A stretch of DNA of 5,868 nt from Candidatus Sulfopaludibacter sp. SbA3. GTDB lineage: Bacteria > Acidobacteriota > Terriglobia > Bryobacterales > Bryobacteraceae. The position numbers and the translations under genes were made by a program. The stretch lies in assembly GCA_900290315.1 (NCBI GenBank), contig OKRF01000057.1, forward strand, positions 1-5,868, given 5' to 3'. Positions 1-5,805 of this stretch are shown piece by piece (the first letter of the stretch is position 1; each line of letters starts with the position of its first letter). Under the pieces are notes generated by a model. It ran no database searches and was not told where the DNA came from. It saw only the letters and a program-made list of their open reading frames with translations.

Positions 1-338
1 GAGCAAACGGCAGGCGCGACCTGCGCGTACTGGTGATCTGGGAGCCGGTGCTGGAGACGGATTGGGGCACGCCCTCGCAGGCGCTCACGGGTCAAGTGGC
101 TGATGCGCGCGTTGTGCCTTCTGTGACCAGAGCCGGCGCCTTTCCGCACTGTACGGTGGCGCGCCGAAACTGGCCACGCTCGCGGGCGTGGACAAAGTGG
201 GCTTCCGCATGCGGGATGTCGTGTGGGACACGGCGCTACTCTATCCGACCGGGGGTCCGTTGGGGAGGCGCGGCTGACCTGCTGCTGGCTCCCGTAGTGA
301 AGTACTGGCAGGAGTTGGCGGCGGCACTCCGAGAGTGA
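1..338 (+). pseudogene. 3' end of a thioredoxin-like (?) protein gene carrying two compensating frame changes
   Basis: The gene enters from the left edge with no visible start. Coding sense is clear in frame 3 up to about 117 (RDLRVLVIWEPVLETDW, then ADARVV). It moves to frame 2 for about 119-250 (FCDQSRRLSALYGG, GFRMRDVVWDTALLYPTG) and returns to frame 3 for 252-338 (RWGGAADLLLAPVVKYWQEL, stop TGA at 336). The first change equals one missing base near 105-119. The second equals one extra base, most simply in the G5 run at 251-255. Read together the three pieces give about 110 continuous residues. From memory, the pattern of WEPVL-x-TDW, then F-x-D, then VWD-x-x-LLYP and RWG, resembles the C-terminal part of thioredoxin-fold or AhpC/TlpA-related proteins in Acidobacteria. 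The CxxC region would lie upstream, outside the window. Family assignment is tentative; the frame switching is seen directly. Sequencing error is as likely as real decay. Confidence 0.55.
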
Positions 339-339
339 G

Positions 340-633
340 CTATCCGCCCCAGTTTTTTTCCCGGTCGAGCCTCACGAGTTCTCTAAAGAATCTGGACAGA
401 GCGGAATGGCGCACTTCCGGACCGGAGGACGCGACCTGCTTTCCTGGTGCCCTCCTCCGGACCACCAAGACCAGCACGGTAAACCAGAGGCATGTCAGCA
501 CGGCTGGGTACACGAAAGAATCGAAATACACCCAGGCGAGTACGATCCCTCCGGAAAGGGCCACGGCCACCAAGGGACGGAGAATGAAACTCTTCTTAGC
601 CGGAGACGCCTGGCGCGTTTCTGGCTTGATCAT
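340..633 (-). CDS. small two-helix membrane protein, function unknown
   Basis: This 97-residue protein has a basic N-terminus (about residues 1-17, several K and R). Two hydrophobic segments follow, at about 19-38 (around VAVALSGGIVLAWVYF) and 42-60 (around YPAVLTCLWFTVLVLVV). A basic stretch RRRAPGK comes next, then a hydrophilic, charged tail. The positive-inside rule suggests an inner-membrane hairpin with both ends in the cytoplasm. The frame has a stop 12 codons above the ATG at 633 and no other usual start codon between, which fixes the start. A weak GGGTGG ribosome site precedes it by six or seven bases. It is convergent with the preceding gene fragment. I do not recognise the family. 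Support for a real gene comes from the clean two-helix layout and a good promoter further upstream on the same strand. A chance ORF is less likely but not excluded. Confidence 0.6.
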   Translation of the reverse strand: MIKPETRQASPAKKSFILRPLVAVALSGGIVLAWVYFDSFVYPAVLTCLWFTVLVLVVRRRAPGKQVASSGPEVRHSALSRFFRELVRLDREKNWGG

Positions 634-683
634 TTTGAACCACCCGAATGGCGCACGGACCCCGTTTCATTTGCCATGCTCAT
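630..683 (-). CDS. possible 17-codon leader ORF overlapping the membrane-protein start
   Basis: On the minus strand an ATG at 683 opens a short frame reading MSMANETGSVRHSGGSK. Its TGA stop (632-630) overlaps the ATG of the membrane protein (633-631) as ATGA, the usual arrangement for translational coupling. A GAGGAG motif lies about 12 bases upstream of the first ATG, or 18 upstream of the second ATG two codons later, which is longer than ideal. It lies between the predicted promoter at 807-834 and the membrane gene, so it would be transcribed first. It could be a coupling leader peptide, the true N-terminus of the membrane protein separated by a frame change, or chance. No homology is recognised. 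Confidence 0.25.
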   Translation of the reverse strand: MSMANETGSVRHSGGSK

Positions 684-800
684 GTCTGGCGTCTACTCCT
701 CTTGCTCCAATACTCCCAGTGGCGCGCCGGGCGGGCTTCCAGCTCCTCAGCAGCCGGATAACCCCAGGCAAGGCGATCGACGAAAGCAAAGTCAACGACC

Positions 801-819
801 TAGCTCATTATATAGCTCA
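801..819. repeat. 7-bp direct repeat bracketing the -10 box (possible operator)
   Basis: TAGCTCA occurs at 801-807 and again at 813-819, separated by TTATA, so the copies repeat with a 12-bp period. On the minus strand they read TGAGCTA-TATAA-TGAGCTA and straddle the TATAAT box. A direct repeat at about one helical turn over a -10 element would suit a repressor binding as tandem half-sites. Chance in an A+T-richer promoter is possible. Confidence 0.35.
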
Positions 820-834
820 AACGGGCTATTGCAA
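807..834 (-). promoter_or_regulatory. sigma70-type promoter for the small membrane protein
   Basis: On the minus strand TTGCAA (834-829, four of six bases of the -35 consensus) is followed after 16 bases by a perfect TATAAT -10 box (812-807). Transcription would start near 800 and run leftward into the leader ORF (683) and membrane gene (633), giving a leader of roughly 115-170 bases. TTGCAA is its own reverse complement, so the -35 box does not fix the direction; TATAAT does. A 7-bp direct repeat flanks the -10 box. Confidence 0.5.
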
Positions 835-850
835 CACGCGACTGACGTAG

Positions 851-1115
851 GAGTTGCGAATTTAATGATGTGTCCTGATAGAGGCTCCCAGTGGTCCAAA
901 ATGCGCATCAGGCGTCCGTGGAGGCTCGCTGCTCTCGTGTGTAAGTATTTGCAATCAAAAAAGTTGGAGAGCTGCGCGGAATCAAGGGAGGCAACTTTAA
1001 CTATTCACGGTTCGGGTATATACTGTCTAAAAAGAGGAAGGAGCTGCTCGCCGGGGAAACCTCGCCCTGGGTTGCGCAGTGCACGTGCCGGCATCTGCAA
1101 ACTGAGAATACGCCT
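851..1115. other. divergent intergenic region with an unexplained start-less open frame
   Basis: No convincing complete gene lies here. The region separates the leftward membrane-gene promoter from the rightward glycosyltransferase gene. It appears less G+C-rich than the flanking genes. From 945 to 1115 the frame of the glycosyltransferase is open and reads like protein (for example ELRGIKGGNFNYSRFGYIL at about 972-1025), but it contains no ATG, GTG or TTG. It is therefore either noncoding leader or the decayed end of another gene. A purine-rich AGAGGAAGGAG at 1034-1043 resembles a strong ribosome site but has no start codon at a usable distance. A weak hairpin (GCAGTGC at 1076-1082 with GCA at 1091-1093 and CTGC at 1095-1098) sits about 18 bases before the ATG. 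Confidence 0.4.
996..1024 (+). promoter_or_regulatory. candidate sigma70-type promoter for the glycosyltransferase-deacetylase gene
   Basis: TATACT at 1019-1024 matches five of six -10 bases. A poor -35 (TTTAAC, 996-1001, three of six) lies 17 bases upstream. The start site would be near 1031, leaving a leader of about 85 bases before the ATG at 1116. The call rests mainly on the -10 box and on the need for a promoter between the divergent genes. Confidence 0.35.
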
Positions 1116-3143
1116 ATGAACAGCGACTCTGGCACGTCAGTGGAGTCCAGAGCCGAACCGTCGATGGCGTCCCTGAAGCGGATCGCCGTGGTGACACCTT
1201 TGTTTCCGGTCCCCGGAGAGCTTCACCGCGGCCTTCCCATCTATCATTCGGTGCTGGAACTATCGCGGTGCACAGACGCGCAGATTGAAGTTTTCTGCCC
1301 GCTGGCGTTTTATCCCTCGTGGATGGAGGGCCGGTTAAGCCGGGCGGATATTGCAGGATTCTCGGACTTCAGACTTTCCGGCCTGCGTACGCACTACTTC
1401 GGATACCCTGCTTTACCGCTGGTGAGCCGCCCCACAAACGGATGGTTGAGCGGGAAATACCTGCTGCCTCGCCTGCGCGCTTTCCGTCCGGACCTGATTT
1501 TGGCATATTGGCTCTACCCGGAGGGAATGGGCGCGACGAACGCCGGCCGGTCGCTGGGGGTGCCTGTGATCGTCGGCGCGCGAGGTTCCGACCTGCGATG
1601 GATCCAGGACTCGGTCAGCCGGTACCTGGTGGGCAAGACCCTGCGGCAGGCGCAGGCGGTCCTGACCGTCAGCTCCGAAATGGTGGACCGCGTCTTGAGT
1701 TTCGGCATCCCACTCAGCCGCGTGCACACCATCCGAAACGGGTGCGACTCCACCACCTTCCACTATCGCAACCGTGAAGAAGCGCGCGCACTGCTGACAG
1801 TGAGCCGGGAGCAGAAAGTAATTCTGTATGTGGGGCGGCTGACGATTCTAAAAGGACTTCACGACCTGTTCCAGGCAATGGAGACGTTGACGGCACAAGA
1901 TCCCAATGTCCATTTGTATTGCATTGGCGGCACCGTGGTGGGGCAGGGGCACGGGAAACTATCGGTTGCGCCCGCACTGGAGGATCACATCCACCTGTTG
2001 GGCGCCCAACCAACCGAGATTGTGGCGCGATGGATGGCGGCTGCGGACGTGTTCTGCCTGCCTAGCTATACGGAAGGCTGCCCCAACGTAGTGATCGAAG
2101 CGATCGCTATGGGTACGCCGGTGGTCGCCACGGATGTTGGTGGAATACCCGAGTTGGTCACGCCGGAGTCCGGTCTTTTGGTGCCGCCGCGCCAACCGGA
2201 GCAACTGGCATCCGCACTCAAGCAGGCTCTCACGCGGGATTGGGACCGGGCGGCCAACAGCGGTGTGTTACGCCGCGGGTGGGAATCGGTAGGGCGGGAG
2301 ACGCTGGCGGTCTGTCAGGAGGTTTTCGCTTCGGCGCATGCCGCTGTTTCCAACGGGTCCGATGGACGGTCTCAGATTGTGCACCGGCGGAAAGCTCCCC
2401 CCTTGCAATTGATCATCAACGCTGACGATTGGGGACGAACGCCCGAAGTGAATCGCAGGATTTTCGAGCTGCTCTCCTGCGGCAAGCTCACCTCGGCTTC
2501 CATCCTAGCCAATGCCCCACACATCGAAGAGGCTCTGGCCATGGCCCGCCGTCTTCCCAATCGCGGCTTCGGTGTGCACCTCAACTGCACGGAGTTTCGT
2601 CCGCTCACCGACTCGGCGGCACTGAAAGTACTGCTGGACGAGAGTGGGGAGTTCAAGCCCGTGATCCGCGAGACCTGGGTTAGCGCCTCCCTGCGTGAAG
2701 CGGTCTACCAGGAATGGTGCGCCCAAATTCAGCGGGTTCTCGCCGCCGGTGTTGCGGTCAACCACCTGGATTCGCACCATCATGTCCACAACCTGCCGCA
2801 GTTCCTGCTGGTTCTCCGCGCTCTGCGGAAGCGCTTTGGCATTCGCCGCGCCCGCATCAGCATGAACGTTTTTGGCGACCATGAATGGAAGCCCCGCTCC
2901 CTGTTGGCCAAGAAAGTCTTCTATAACAGCGTCCTGCGTTACGGATGCGGGTTCCGCACCCCGGATGGCTGCGGGAATTTCGACGCCTTCCTGGAGCTCG
3001 ACCGGTCACGCTTCGCAGGCATGTCGGTGGTGGAGTTGATGACCCACCCCGGGCACCCGGATTTTGAGTCCGAAACCCAACTTCTGCAGAAGCCCTGGAG
3101 GAAGGACTTTCCCTACCAGCTCATCTCGTACGACTCGCTTTAA
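1116..3143 (+). CDS. fused GT4 glycosyltransferase and YdjC/ChbG/HpnK-type carbohydrate deacetylase
   Basis: This is a 675-residue protein with two complete domains. Residues about 20-410 form a GT-B-fold, retaining GT4 glycosyltransferase closest in style to the TuaC/WlbH-like group: N-terminal VVTPLFPVPGE, GARGSD (154-159), VGRLTILKG with R241 and K246, and the E-x7-E motif at E320/E328 followed by GTPVVATDVGGIPE. After a polar linker (about 411-428), residues 429-675 form a YdjC-type metal-dependent deacetylase: ADDWG (436-440), GVHLN with H488, HLDSHHHVH (550-558) and ELMTHPGHPD (640-649). By family analogy the Asp pair and these His residues bind metal and act on an N-acetyl sugar. No signal peptide or membrane helix is seen, so it should act in the cytoplasm on a nucleotide sugar and a lipid or glycan acceptor. 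ATG 1116 has only a weak ribosome site; M17 (1164), just before the domain, is an alternative start. Sugar and acceptor cannot be read from sequence. Confidence 0.9.
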   Translation: MNSDSGTSVESRAEPSMASLKRIAVVTPLFPVPGELHRGLPIYHSVLELSRCTDAQIEVFCPLAFYPSWMEGRLSRADIAGFSDFRLSGLRTHYFGYPALPLVSRPTNGWLSGKYLLPRLRAFRPDLILAYWLYPEGMGATNAGRSLGVPVIVGARGSDLRWIQDSVSRYLVGKTLRQAQAVLTVSSEMVDRVLSFGIPLSRVHTIRNGCDSTTFHYRNREEARALLTVSREQKVILYVGRLTILKGLHDLFQAMETLTAQDPNVHLYCIGGTVVGQGHGKLSVAPALEDHIHLLGAQPTEIVARWMAAADVFCLPSYTEGCPNVVIEAIAMGTPVVATDVGGIPELVTPESGLLVPPRQPEQLASALKQALTRDWDRAANSGVLRRGWESVGRETLAVCQEVFASAHAAVSNGSDGRSQIVHRRKAPPLQLIINADDWGRTPEVNRRIFELLSCGKLTSASILANAPHIEEALAMARRLPNRGFGVHLNCTEFRPLTDSAALKVLLDESGEFKPVIRETWVSASLREAVYQEWCAQIQRVLAAGVAVNHLDSHHHVHNLPQFLLVLRALRKRFGIRRARISMNVFGDHEWKPRSLLAKKVFYNSVLRYGCGFRTPDGCGNFDAFLELDRSRFAGMSVVELMTHPGHPDFESETQLLQKPWRKDFPYQLISYDSL

Positions 3144-3145
3144 GA

Positions 3146-3210
3146 GGTAACGCCGGCGATCTCGTCGCCGGTCGGCCAGTGCAACCGGCGGCAAGACCGC
3201 CGGCGCGACC
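3146..3210. repeat. 65-bp imperfect inverted repeat made of two mirror-image hairpins (REP/BIME-like)
   Basis: Two 27-base arms (3146-3172 and 3184-3210) are reverse complements at 22 of 27 positions, separated by 11 bases. Each arm is itself a hairpin: CCGGCGA/TCGCCGG at 3153-3171 and CCGGCGG/CCGCCGG at 3185-3203, both with 7-bp stems and 5-base loops. Set in the same orientation, the hairpins differ at the innermost stem pair (A-T versus G-C), which preserves pairing. The element starts three bases after the glycosyltransferase stop. There is no T-tract, so a classic intrinsic terminator is unlikely. A dispersed palindromic element, mRNA 3'-end stabiliser or attenuator fits better. Confidence 0.65.
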
Positions 3211-3233
3211 CCGCGTGCTCACGCTCGATGGGG
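3209..3233. repeat. third GC-rich hairpin next to the inverted repeat
   Basis: CCCCGCGT (3209-3216) pairs with ACGC (3221-3224) and GGGG (3230-3233) around a GCTC loop, with the bases TCGAT bulged on the 3' side. It abuts the preceding inverted repeat, so 3146-3233 is nearly all potential secondary structure. No run of T follows, so termination is not strongly indicated. Confidence 0.35.
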
Positions 3234-3308
3234 ACTTCGTGCAGCTTCGGTTGGGCGGGCTGAAGTCCACCCCACGCCGACTGAAATGAATTCGTACTGC
3301 TATCTTGT

Positions 3309-3315
3309 AAGGAGA
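3309..3315 (+). promoter_or_regulatory. strong ribosome binding site fixing a GTG start
   Basis: AAGGAGA lies six bases (from the end of GGAG) upstream of GTG at 3321. The following codons give a textbook signal peptide, so this site and the GTG start support each other. No convincing -35/-10 pair was found between the hairpins and this site. Confidence 0.75.
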
Positions 3316-3320
3316 GTCCC

Positions 3321-5799
3321 GTGTCAAGTCTGAGGACACTCTGCATTGTCGCGGTTTTCGCCTTGACGGCTGCTCCGCTTGGCGCGGCTGACTTGCGCGG
3401 CCGGGTGGTGGACGAAAACGAGGCGCCGGTGCCCGCTGCTCGCGTCACGGCGCGCACCGCAGCCAGTTCGACCCTTGCCGCTGCCCAATCGGACCCGACC
3501 GGCTCCTTCAGCCTCGCGTTGCCCGGACCGGGCGACTTTCTCGTGAGCGTGGAACGGGAAGGCTACTACGCTCTGAAGGACCGCACAATCCATGTCGAAA
3601 CCGCCCTGGAACTGACGCTGGTGATCAACAGCGTCCGCGAGGTCTTCCAATCCGAAAACGTCAACGCGGAAACCTCGCCACTCGATGTGGGCCGCACACA
3701 GAACCAGGAAAACCTCACCGGCACGGAAGTCAACGACGTTCCCTACGCCAACAGCCACAGCCTGCGGACCTCGCTGCAACTCATGCCCGGTGTGGTCCTG
3801 GACCCCGCCGGTCTGCACGTGAACGGATCCTCGGAAAACCAGGTGCTGTACGTTCTCAATGGATTCAACATCACCAATCCGATTTCGGGTCAGTTTCAGA
3901 CAGTACTCGCGGTGGAAGGCATTCGCTCCGTCGACGTTTCCTCGGGCCGGCCGGCCGCCGAATTTGGCAAAGGATCGGCCGGTGTTCTGGCCGTCAGTAC
4001 GGAAAACGGCACCGATTCCCTCCACTACACCACCACCGACTTCATTCCCGGCGTAAATCTGCAACAAGGTCTGCACCTCGGCAACTGGTATCCGCGGCTG
4101 GGGGTCTCCGGGCCGATTGTCCGCGGGCGGGCGTGGTTCTCGGATACATTCTCTTCCGAATACACTGAGTCGCTCGTGACGGGGTTGCCCAGCGGCCAGA
4201 ATACGCGCAGCGGGTGGGCCGGCAGCAACCTGCTGCACACGCAGATCAACCTGACACCGTCCAACATCCTGTTCGCCGATTTCCTGGTGAACGTCGATAA
4301 CGAAGACCGCGTGGGACTCGGTCCGCTGAATCCGGTATCCACCACGTCCACCGTGCACACCCGGGAGTATTTTGGCAGCATCAAGGATCAGAAGTATTTC
4401 GGCCGCGGTGTGCTGCTGGAATTCGGCTACGCCCACAATGATTTCTCAGTCACGCAGACTCCGCAGGGCCAGAGTTTGTACGCCTTCTCGCCGCAGGGCA
4501 AAGGGCAACAGTGGCAACTATTTTTTGCACGCGACGCAAGGGGCATCGCGGGACCAGGGCATCCTGCAGGCTTACCTGCCGCGGTTCCAGCTTGCCGGCT
4601 CGCATCAACCGGAGGCCGGCGCCGGCGCCGACCTGATCCGGTACAACGCCGATTTCCGCCGCACGGGCTACGAGGCGCTCGACGCTTCCGGGCAGTTGAT
4701 CTCGCAAACGCTGTTTCTCTCGTCTGCTGTCTTTCACCTGCGCGATACCGAAGCCTCGTCGTTCCTGATCGACACCTGGCGTCTTTCCAAGCGCCTGCAA
4801 CTCGACCTGGCGATTCGCCAGGACTGGGACCGGCAAATCGACAGCCTCGCCTGGTCGCCGCGCGCGGCATTTTCCTGGTCTCCCTTGGCCTCGGGCCGCA
4901 CCAGGATTTCGGGCGGCTATTCCGTGACGCACGATGCCGTCACCATGAACATGCTGGGACAGCCGCTCGACCAGGTGGCCGTCACCACGACTTATCGGGC
5001 CGATGGCACGCCTGTGGGGCCGCCGGTGGCGACAACCTTCGCAACAGGGCGCGAGCCGCTGAAACTGCCTCGCGCCGGCAACTGGAGCGTGGACCTGGAT
5101 CGTCAGATTGCCACGCATCTCTATCTGACTGCCAAGTATCTGCGCCGCCGCGGCACCGATGAGTTCACGTTCCTCAACACACTCGCGCCGGATGCGCCTC
5201 CCTCGCTCCTGCCATTGCCCAGCGGAGAATCCGGCGGCGTCTACCAACTCACCAATCTTCGCCGCGACGATTACGACATGGAGCAGGTTTCCATCCGCCA
5301 GACCCTTGCGGGGCAATTCGAATGGCAGGCAACCTATACCCACTCGCGGGCGCTTTCGAATGCGGTTTTGGATCCCAACACCGCTCAATCGCTGCAGGTG
5401 CTCGCGAATCTGGTTCCCATGCCTTGGGACGTGCCCAATCGTTTGCTGGCATGGTGCTACCTTCCGCTGCCCAGGAAGAACTGGGCGGTTTCGGCGCTCG
5501 CCGATTTGCGCACCGGATATCCGTTTTCCGTTCGCGATCCGAGTGGGCTGGTCGCCGGGGCGATCGATTCTTTTCGCTATCCGCTGAACTTCGACCTGAA
5601 CATCGCCATCGAGCGCATGGTGACGCTCCGGGGATACCGCTTCGCTCTGCGGGGCGGGGTCGATAACCTCACCAACCAGGCCAATCCCACCACGGTCAAC
5701 AATGTGACCGGCACACCGCAATTCCTGCAATTCCTGGGGCAGGAGGGCCGGCATTTTGTGGTGCGGATCCGGTTCTTTGGCCGTGCCAACGGGAAGTAA
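3321..5799 (+). CDS. Oar-like TonB-dependent outer-membrane receptor, frameshifted near 4500
   Basis: The gene starts at GTG with a strong ribosome site. Residues 1-23 are a signal peptide (SLRTLCIVAVFALTAAPLGA). Residues 24-104 are a carboxypeptidase-regulatory-like beta-sandwich (RGRVVDENEAPVPAARV, DPTGSFSL). Residues about 112-232 are the plug (NDVPYANSHSLRTSLQLMPG, LYVLNGFNITNP, SVDVSSGRPAAEFGKGSAG), and the rest is outer-membrane barrel. No clear TonB box was found. Frame 3 makes sense to about residue 395 (LYAFSPQGKG), then becomes Arg/Pro/Gly-rich noise ending at 5162. The true continuation is frame 1 (NSGNYFLHATQGASRDQGI onward) to TAA at 5799. Removing one base near 4496-4505 restores an 825-residue receptor ending in a barrel-like strand (RHFVVRIRFFGR). 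As written, translation gives a 613-residue product with only a fragment of the barrel. In Acidobacteria such receptors are thought to import glycans or other large substrates; the ligand here is unknown. Confidence 0.85.
4496..4505 (+). other. single-base frame disruption in the receptor gene
   Basis: The sequence GGGCAAAGGG contains three short homopolymers. Dropping one A from AAA (4500-4502) or one G from GGG (4503-4505) turns Q-G-K-G-Q-Q into Q-G-K-G-N-S-G-N-Y-F and joins the two sensible halves with no lost residue. Dropping a G at 4496-4498 gives Q-A-K-G-N instead. The required direction (skip one base) is not that of a -1 slippery site, so programmed frameshifting is unlikely. Confidence 0.75.
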
Positions 5800-5805
5800 C
5801 TTGCT

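Noticed and set aside
325..359. Possible intrinsic terminator (CACTC-CGA-GAGTG, then T7 at 353-359)
   Set aside because: The stem is only five pairs and the T run begins 15 bases after it, so the geometry is wrong for an intrinsic terminator.
404..656. 11-bp direct repeat GAATGGCGCAC at 404-414 and 646-656
   Set aside because: A single exact 11-mer pair without extended similarity or mobile-element features is compatible with chance, and it flanks no transposase.
335..850. Plus-strand 171-codon ORF with a C-terminal stretch (ITPGKAIDESKVNDLAHYIA, then QTGY) that loosely resembles a POTRA repeat
   Set aside because: Most of it is the antisense shadow of the minus-strand membrane gene and its low-complexity leader; there is no ribosome site, and the POTRA-like resemblance covers only about 35 codons with no barrel gene attached. 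A profile search of 728-850 could reopen it.
1034..1043. Strong ribosome binding site AGAGGAAGGAG
   Set aside because: No ATG, GTG or TTG occurs at a workable distance downstream; the nearest real start is 72 bases away. Kept only as a description of the leader.
406..1119. Plus-strand 237-codon ORF running into the glycosyltransferase start
   Set aside because: Composition is rich in Arg, Ser, Pro and Gly with no recognisable domain, no ribosome site, and it crosses both the membrane gene and the promoter regions; it looks like a chance open frame.
3324..4436. Long minus-strand open frame opposite the receptor gene (370 codons)
   Set aside because: It is the mirror of a G+C-rich coding strand; its translation lacks a coherent domain whereas the plus strand gives signal peptide, sandwich and plug domains in order.
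4496..4530. Programmed ribosomal frameshift in the receptor, for example at the T6 run (4521-4526)
   Set aside because: The join that gives the natural barrel sequence (GKGNSGNYFL) lies before the T6 run, the shift needed is a skipped base and not a -1 slip, and no slippery heptamer or stimulator was seen.
4450..5754. Long minus-strand open frame opposite the second half of the receptor (434 codons)
   Set aside because: Same reason: high third-position G+C on the plus strand leaves the antisense frame open. The plus-strand frame 1 reads as barrel strands and ends at a sensible stop.
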